From Methylobacterium sp. (GTDB taxonomy: Bacteria > Pseudomonadota > Alphaproteobacteria > Rhizobiales > Beijerinckiaceae): a stretch of 64,000 bases of DNA. The notes under the pieces are model-generated. The model was not told where the DNA came from. It saw only the letters and a list, made by a program, of their open reading frames with translations, and ran no database searches. The stretch spans positions 19,526 through 83,525 of the forward strand of contig PNLY01000013.1 in NCBI GenBank assembly GCA_013823325.1. Reading direction: 5' to 3'. Of the stretch, positions 60,083-64,000 are shown piece after piece; within the stretch, counting starts at the first letter, position 1; every line of letters starts with the position of its first letter. The position numbers and the translations under genes were made by a program.

Positions 60083-61267
60083 ATGTATGTCGCGGTCAAG
60101 GGCGGCGAAGCCGCCATTCTCGCCACACATGATCTCGTCGCCGAGGCAAGGCGCGGCGATGAGAGCGTGCCGGAGCTCGCCGTCGCGCAGATTCGCGAGC
60201 AGATGGGCCTCGCCTGCGGGCGCGTGATGAACGAAGGCTCGCTCTACGATCCCGATCTCGCCGCGCTGGCGCTGAAGCAAGCGCAGGGCGATGCGATCGA
60301 GGCCGCCTTCCTGATGCGGGCCTATCGCACGACGCTGCCGCGCTTCGGCTCCTCCGAGCCGCTCGATACCGCGACAATGGCAATCCGCCGCCGCGTCTCC
60401 GCCACCTACAAGGACCTGCCGGGCGGCCAGGTGCTCGGCCCGACCTATGACTACACGCACCGCCTCTTCGACTTTTCGCTGATGGATTCCCCGGACGTCA
60501 TGGTCGGGCTTGACCCGACCATCTCGGGACAAGAAGGCGCCTCCCGCGCAACCGCGGCAGGCGATGCTCGGGTCAAGCCCGAGCATGACGTGAAACCCCT
60601 CGACTCCCACATGCCGCGCGTGCCCGATATCCTCGGCGCCGAAGGGCTGATGGAAGAGGAAGCCCCGCCCGAAGGCGATCCGCGTCCCTTCGATCTCACC
60701 CGCGAGCCCGTCACCTTCCCCGCCGATCGCGATGTCCGCCTGCAGGCGATGGCGCGCGGCGACGAGGGCTTCATGCTCGGCCTCGGCTATTCCGTGCAGC
60801 GCGGCTACGGCAACAGCCATCCCTTCGTTGGCGAGATCCGGGTCGGCGAGGTCGCGGTCGAATTCGTGCCGGAGGAGCTCGGCTTCGCCGTCGATCTCGG
60901 CGACATCACTTTGACCGAATGCCAGATGGTCAACCAGTTCGCCGGCTCCAAGGAGGTCCCGCCGCAGTTCACCCGCGGCTACGGGCTCTCCTTCGGCCAT
61001 AGCGAGCGCAAGGCGATGTCGATGTCGCTGGTCGATAGGGCGCTTAAATGCCGCGAACTCGGCGAAGCGGCGACCTATCCGGCGCAGCAGGACGAGTTCG
61101 TCCTCTACCACTCCGACAATGTCGAGGCGGCCGGCTTCGTCGAGCACCTGAAGCTGCCGCACTATGTCGATTTCCAGGGCGAGCTCGAACTGATCCGCCG
61201 CATCCGCAAGGAGCGCGAGAAGCGCCTTGCCGAGCAACAGGAAGCCCTGCCGGAGGCCGCGGAATGA
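60083..61267 (+). CDS. phnI: C-P lyase complex subunit PhnI with in-frame repeat
   Basis: A 394-residue nucleosidase-type subunit that swaps adenine of ATP for phosphonate. It matches E. coli PhnI (about 354 residues) from MYVAVKGGEAAILATHDL through LGPTYDYTHRLFDFSL, and from MARGDEGFMLGLGYSVQRGYG to the end. Between them, residues about 138-170 (VMVGLDPTISGQEG to RVKPEHDV) are encoded by a 97-bp palindromic repeat absent from the E. coli protein. The reading frame is kept on both sides and other motifs (PEELGFAVDLGD, FTRGYGLSFGHSERKAM) are intact, so the protein is probably functional. The ATG starts 23 bp after phnH. Confidence 0.93.
   Translation: MYVAVKGGEAAILATHDLVAEARRGDESVPELAVAQIREQMGLACGRVMNEGSLYDPDLAALALKQAQGDAIEAAFLMRAYRTTLPRFGSSEPLDTATMAIRRRVSATYKDLPGGQVLGPTYDYTHRLFDFSLMDSPDVMVGLDPTISGQEGASRATAAGDARVKPEHDVKPLDSHMPRVPDILGAEGLMEEEAPPEGDPRPFDLTREPVTFPADRDVRLQAMARGDEGFMLGLGYSVQRGYGNSHPFVGEIRVGEVAVEFVPEELGFAVDLGDITLTECQMVNQFAGSKEVPPQFTRGYGLSFGHSERKAMSMSLVDRALKCRELGEAATYPAQQDEFVLYHSDNVEAAGFVEHLKLPHYVDFQGELELIRRIRKEREKRLAEQQEALPEAAE
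60495..60591. repeat. Palindromic repeat inside phnI
   Basis: A 97-bp element with perfect ACGTCATG/CATGACGT ends. Each arm is itself a hairpin: GGTCGGG-CTTGA-CCCGACC (60502-60520) and GCTCGGG-TCAAG-CCCGAGC, and the two loops are complementary. This is a widespread intergenic repeat type of Hyphomicrobiales; here it is read through as protein. Confidence 0.9.
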
Positions 61268-62190
61268 CCGTGCACCAGAGCATCACCGACGAGACCAGGC
61301 CGGCCTACAACTACGCCTATCTCGACGAGCAGACCAAGCGGATGATCCGCCGCGCTCTGCTCAAGGCGGTCGCGATCCCGGGCTACCAGGTGCCGTTCGG
61401 CTCGCGCGAGATGCCGCTCGCCCGCGGCTGGGGCACCGGCGGCATCCAGGTCACCGCCGCGATCATCGGGCCCGACGATACGCTGAAAGTGATCGACCAG
61501 GGCGCCGACGACACCACCAACGCCGTCTCGATCCGCCGCTTCTTCGAGCGCACCGCCGATGCCCGGACGACCGAGGCGACCGACGAGGCGACGATCATCC
61601 AGACCCGCCACCGCATCCCCGAGGCGCCGCTGAAGGCCGGCCAGATCATGGTCTACCAGGTGCCGCAGCCCGAGCCGCTCAGGAAGCTCGAGCCGCGCGA
61701 GGCCGAGACGCGCAAGATGCACGCCTGGGCCGAATACGGGCTGATGCAGGTCAAGCTCTACGAGAACATCGCCCGCTTCGGCGAGGTGACGACGACCTAT
61801 GACTACCCGGTCATGGTCAATGGCCGCTATGTGATGGCGCCGTCGCCGATCCCTAAATTCGACAATCCGAAGATGCAGATGTCGCCGGCGCTGCAGCTCT
61901 TCGGCGCCGGCCGCGAGAAGCGCATTTATGCGGTGCCGCCGCACACCAGCGTGCGCAGCCTCGATTTCGACGACCATCCCTTCCGCATCCAGAGCTGGGA
62001 GCAGCCCTGTGCGCTCTGCGGCGCCGCCGATTCCTATCTCGACGAGGTGGTGATCGACGACCAGGGCGGGCGGATGTTCGTCTGCTCCGACAGCCATCAC
62101 TGCGAGACGCGGCGGGCCGACGGCCATCGCGGCGCCATGCTCGCCGATGCCTCGGCGCTGCATCTGGTCGAAGACGAGGCCAAGCCATGA
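61264..62190 (+). CDS. phnJ: C-P lyase catalytic subunit PhnJ (radical SAM)
   Basis: A 308-residue enzyme that breaks the carbon-phosphorus bond of ribosyl phosphonate phosphate. The unusual cluster motif C249-x2-C252-x21-C274-x5-C280 is intact; three Cys bind 4Fe-4S and one makes the thiyl radical step, with a conserved Gly (of the GWGTGG region) nearby. The ATG overlaps the phnI stop by 4 bp, and the stop overlaps phnK. Confidence 0.96.
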   Translation: MTVHQSITDETRPAYNYAYLDEQTKRMIRRALLKAVAIPGYQVPFGSREMPLARGWGTGGIQVTAAIIGPDDTLKVIDQGADDTTNAVSIRRFFERTADARTTEATDEATIIQTRHRIPEAPLKAGQIMVYQVPQPEPLRKLEPREAETRKMHAWAEYGLMQVKLYENIARFGEVTTTYDYPVMVNGRYVMAPSPIPKFDNPKMQMSPALQLFGAGREKRIYAVPPHTSVRSLDFDDHPFRIQSWEQPCALCGAADSYLDEVVIDDQGGRMFVCSDSHHCETRRADGHRGAMLADASALHLVEDEAKP

Positions 62191-62993
62191 ACATGCAGGT
62201 CAATCCGCAGGAGCTGACGCTCGATCCTGCCCCGCTGCTCTCGGTCGCCGGCGTCAGCCGCTTCTATGGCGAGCGCATCGGCTGCGCCGAGGTCTCCTTC
62301 GAGCTCTGGCCGGGCGAGGTTCTCGGCATCGTCGGCGAATCCGGCTCGGGCAAATCGACCCTGCTGCGCTGCCTTGCCGGCATCGACAAGCCCGACGAGG
62401 GGCAGGTGCTGTTTCGGGGCGGAATCGAACCGCTCGACATCTACTCGGTCGCCGAGCAGGAGCGTCGGCGGCTAATGCGCACGGCCTGGGGCATCGTCCA
62501 CCAGAATCCGCGCGACGGGCTGCGCATGGACGTCTCGGCCGGCGGCAATGTCGGCGAGCGGCTGATGGACAATGGCGCGCGGCATTATGGCAGAATCCGC
62601 GAGACCGCGCTCGACTGGCTGCAGCGCGTCGAGATCGCCGGAACCCGCATCGACGACCGGCCGCGCCAGTTCTCCGGCGGCATGCAGCAGCGCCTGCAGA
62701 TCGCCCGCGTGCTGGTCTCCGAGCCGAAGCTCGTTTTCATGGACGAGCCGACCGGCGGCCTCGACGTCTCCGTCCAGGCCCGCCTGCTTGACCTCTTGCG
62801 CGTGCTGGTGCGCGATCTCGGCCTCGCCGCGATCATCGTCACCCACGACCTCGCTGTCGCCCGCCTGCTCACCGACCGTTTGATGGTGATGAAGGATGGC
62901 CGCGTCGTCGAGCAGGGCCTGACCGACCAGGTCCTCGACGATCCCCAGCACGCCTACACGCAATTGCTGACCTCGGCGGTGCTCACCGTATGA
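62187..62993 (+). CDS. phnK: C-P lyase ATP-binding subunit PhnK
   Basis: A 268-residue ABC-type ATPase: Walker A GESGSGKS (50-57), signature FSGGMQQRLQIARVL, Walker B LVFMDEPTGGLDVS. PhnK binds the PhnGHIJ core through PhnJ and is not a transporter subunit. The ATG overlaps the phnJ stop by 4 bp. Confidence 0.95.
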   Translation: MNMQVNPQELTLDPAPLLSVAGVSRFYGERIGCAEVSFELWPGEVLGIVGESGSGKSTLLRCLAGIDKPDEGQVLFRGGIEPLDIYSVAEQERRRLMRTAWGIVHQNPRDGLRMDVSAGGNVGERLMDNGARHYGRIRETALDWLQRVEIAGTRIDDRPRQFSGGMQQRLQIARVLVSEPKLVFMDEPTGGLDVSVQARLLDLLRVLVRDLGLAAIIVTHDLAVARLLTDRLMVMKDGRVVEQGLTDQVLDDPQHAYTQLLTSAVLTV

Positions 62994-63039
62994 GCGCCGT
63001 CACAACCGCGTCACCCCGAACCCGCAAGGCATCTCGATC

Positions 63040-63738
63040 ATGACCACGATGATTCACGTCGAGAACGTCGCCAAGGAATTCACCCTGCACAATCAGGGCG
63101 GCGTGCGCCTGCCGGTGTTCGACAATGTCAACTTCTCGGTCGCTGCCGGCGAGGCGCTGGTACTGGCGGGGGCCTCGGGCGCCGGCAAGTCGAGCCTGCT
63201 GCGCATCCTCTACGGCAATTACCGGCCGACCTCCGGCACCATCGCCATCACCCATTGCGGCCGCCCTATCGACATCGTCTCGGCCGTGCCGCGGACCGTG
63301 CTCGACATCCGCCGCCGCACGCTCGGCTTCGTCTCGCAGTTCCTGCGCGTCATCCCGCGCGTCACGGCGCTCGACATCGTTCGCGACCCGCTGCTCGCCC
63401 GCGGCGCTTCCCCTGAGGAGGCGAGCGAGCGCGCGAAATCCATGCTGGCGCGTCTCAACCTGCCGCAGCGTCTCTGGGATCTGGCGCCTGCGACCTTCTC
63501 CGGCGGCGAGCAGCAGCGGGTCAACATCGCCCGCTCCTTCGTCGATCCCTCGCCGATCATGCTGATCGACGAGCCGACCGCCTCGCTCGACGCCAACAAC
63601 CGCAACGTCGTGGTCAAGCTGATCGCCGAGGCGCGCGAGCAGGGCTCAGCCATCGTCGGTATCTTCCATGACGAAGCCGTGCGAGAGGCTGTCGCGACCC
63701 GCTATCTCGACATCACCGATTTCCGGAAGGCCGCCTGA
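63040..63738 (+). CDS. phnL: C-P lyase ATP-binding subunit PhnL
   Basis: A 232-residue ABC-type ATPase: Walker A GASGAGKS (44-51), signature FSGGEQQRVNIARSF, Walker B PIMLIDEPTASLD. PhnL stacks on PhnK in the core complex and is needed with PhnGHI for the first step. It starts 46 bp after phnK and its stop shares a base with the phnM ATG. Confidence 0.95.
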   Translation: MTTMIHVENVAKEFTLHNQGGVRLPVFDNVNFSVAAGEALVLAGASGAGKSSLLRILYGNYRPTSGTIAITHCGRPIDIVSAVPRTVLDIRRRTLGFVSQFLRVIPRVTALDIVRDPLLARGASPEEASERAKSMLARLNLPQRLWDLAPATFSGGEQQRVNIARSFVDPSPIMLIDEPTASLDANNRNVVVKLIAEAREQGSAIVGIFHDEAVREAVATRYLDITDFRKAA

Positions 63739-64000
63739 TGTCCACCATCCTGACCAATGCCCGCCTGATCCTCGAGGACGAGGTCGTTACCGGGACCATC
63801 GCCTTCGACGAGAACGGCATCCGCTCGGTCGACCAGGGCCGCTCCTCCCTGCCGGAGGCGATCGATGTGCAGGGCGACTATGTCGCGCCCGGCCTCGTCG
63901 AGATGCACACCGACAACATGGAAAAGCACTTCATGCCGCGCCCCAAGGTCTTCTGGCCGAACGGGCTTGCGGCGGCGCTTGTCCATGACGCGCAGATGGC
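63738..64000 (+). CDS. phnM: Triphosphate diphosphohydrolase PhnM, N-terminal fragment
   Basis: The first 87 codons of PhnM; the gene runs off the right edge. It begins STILTNARLILEDEVVTG and has GDYVAPGLVEMHTDNMEKHF, the first metal-binding strand (HTD) of this amidohydrolase-fold enzyme. PhnM removes pyrophosphate from ribosyl phosphonate triphosphate before PhnJ acts. The ATG overlaps the phnL stop (TGATG). Confidence 0.94.
   Translation, partial: MSTILTNARLILEDEVVTGTIAFDENGIRSVDQGRSSLPEAIDVQGDYVAPGLVEMHTDNMEKHFMPRPKVFWPNGLAAALVHDAQM

Overview
The window is high-GC, densely coded DNA of an alphaproteobacterium. The gene set (phn C-P lyase genes with a PhnF repressor, HmuQ-type heme monooxygenase, HutX, Crp/Fnr protein, TAXI-TRAP with DUF1850, a long fused indolepyruvate oxidoreductase, COG0523 plus WD40 genes, rhizobial-type palindromic repeats) points to Hyphomicrobiales, most like Bosea, Methylobacterium or Bradyrhizobium relatives. 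The genus is an inference from protein resemblance. I saw no rRNA, tRNA, CRISPR array, phage or IS element.

Layout. 1-8394 (minus): a branched-chain-amino-acid-type ABC importer operon, starting with a long-chain acyl-CoA synthetase, then livG, livH, livM, the binding protein, livF, a membrane zinc peptidase and the start of a phenylacetate-CoA-ligase-like gene. 8621-17213: single genes (cytochrome P450, a Cys-rich secreted protein, an RNB exoribonuclease, an acetyltransferase beside an Orn/Lys/Arg decarboxylase, a lipoprotein, a Crp/Fnr regulator, a LysE exporter). 17288-20842: a fused 2-oxoacid:ferredoxin oxidoreductase. 21122-22779: a DUF1007/NicO metal transporter pair. 22910-28415 (minus): a nitrile-utilisation operon (GGT-like protein, amidase, Co-type nitrile hydratase alpha and beta, its accessory protein, a secreted DUF6454 protein). 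28769-32508 (minus): TAXI-TRAP transporter with DUF1850. 32747-35685: an OpgG/D periplasmic glucan protein, a small unknown gene and a DUF2161 nuclease-like gene.

35750-43505 is a zinc-homeostasis region: a 48-residue His-rich membrane peptide coupled to znuC, then znuB, znuA, a COG0523 metallochaperone GTPase, and, after a PsiF-type gene and a B12/radical SAM gene, a WD40 protein and a small CPG-motif protein. 43591-52501: YcaQ-type DNA glycosylase, an SGNH protein and a lytic transglycosylase, galE diverging from galU, ppa, a tyrosine phosphatase and a flippase. 52746-56779: divergent heme genes (hmuQ-hutX / hmuTUV). 56900-58156: serA. 58178-64000: phnF diverging from phnGHIJKLM, cut off inside phnM.

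The most notable points are a 97-bp palindromic repeat carried in frame inside phnI; two PhnF operator candidates 33 bp apart; the coupled His-rich mini-protein in front of znuC with Zur-like sites; a Co-type nitrile hydratase operon next to a NicO transporter; stem-loops between transporter binding-protein genes and the genes downstream; and active-site substitutions in the GGT-like, SGNH and RNB proteins.
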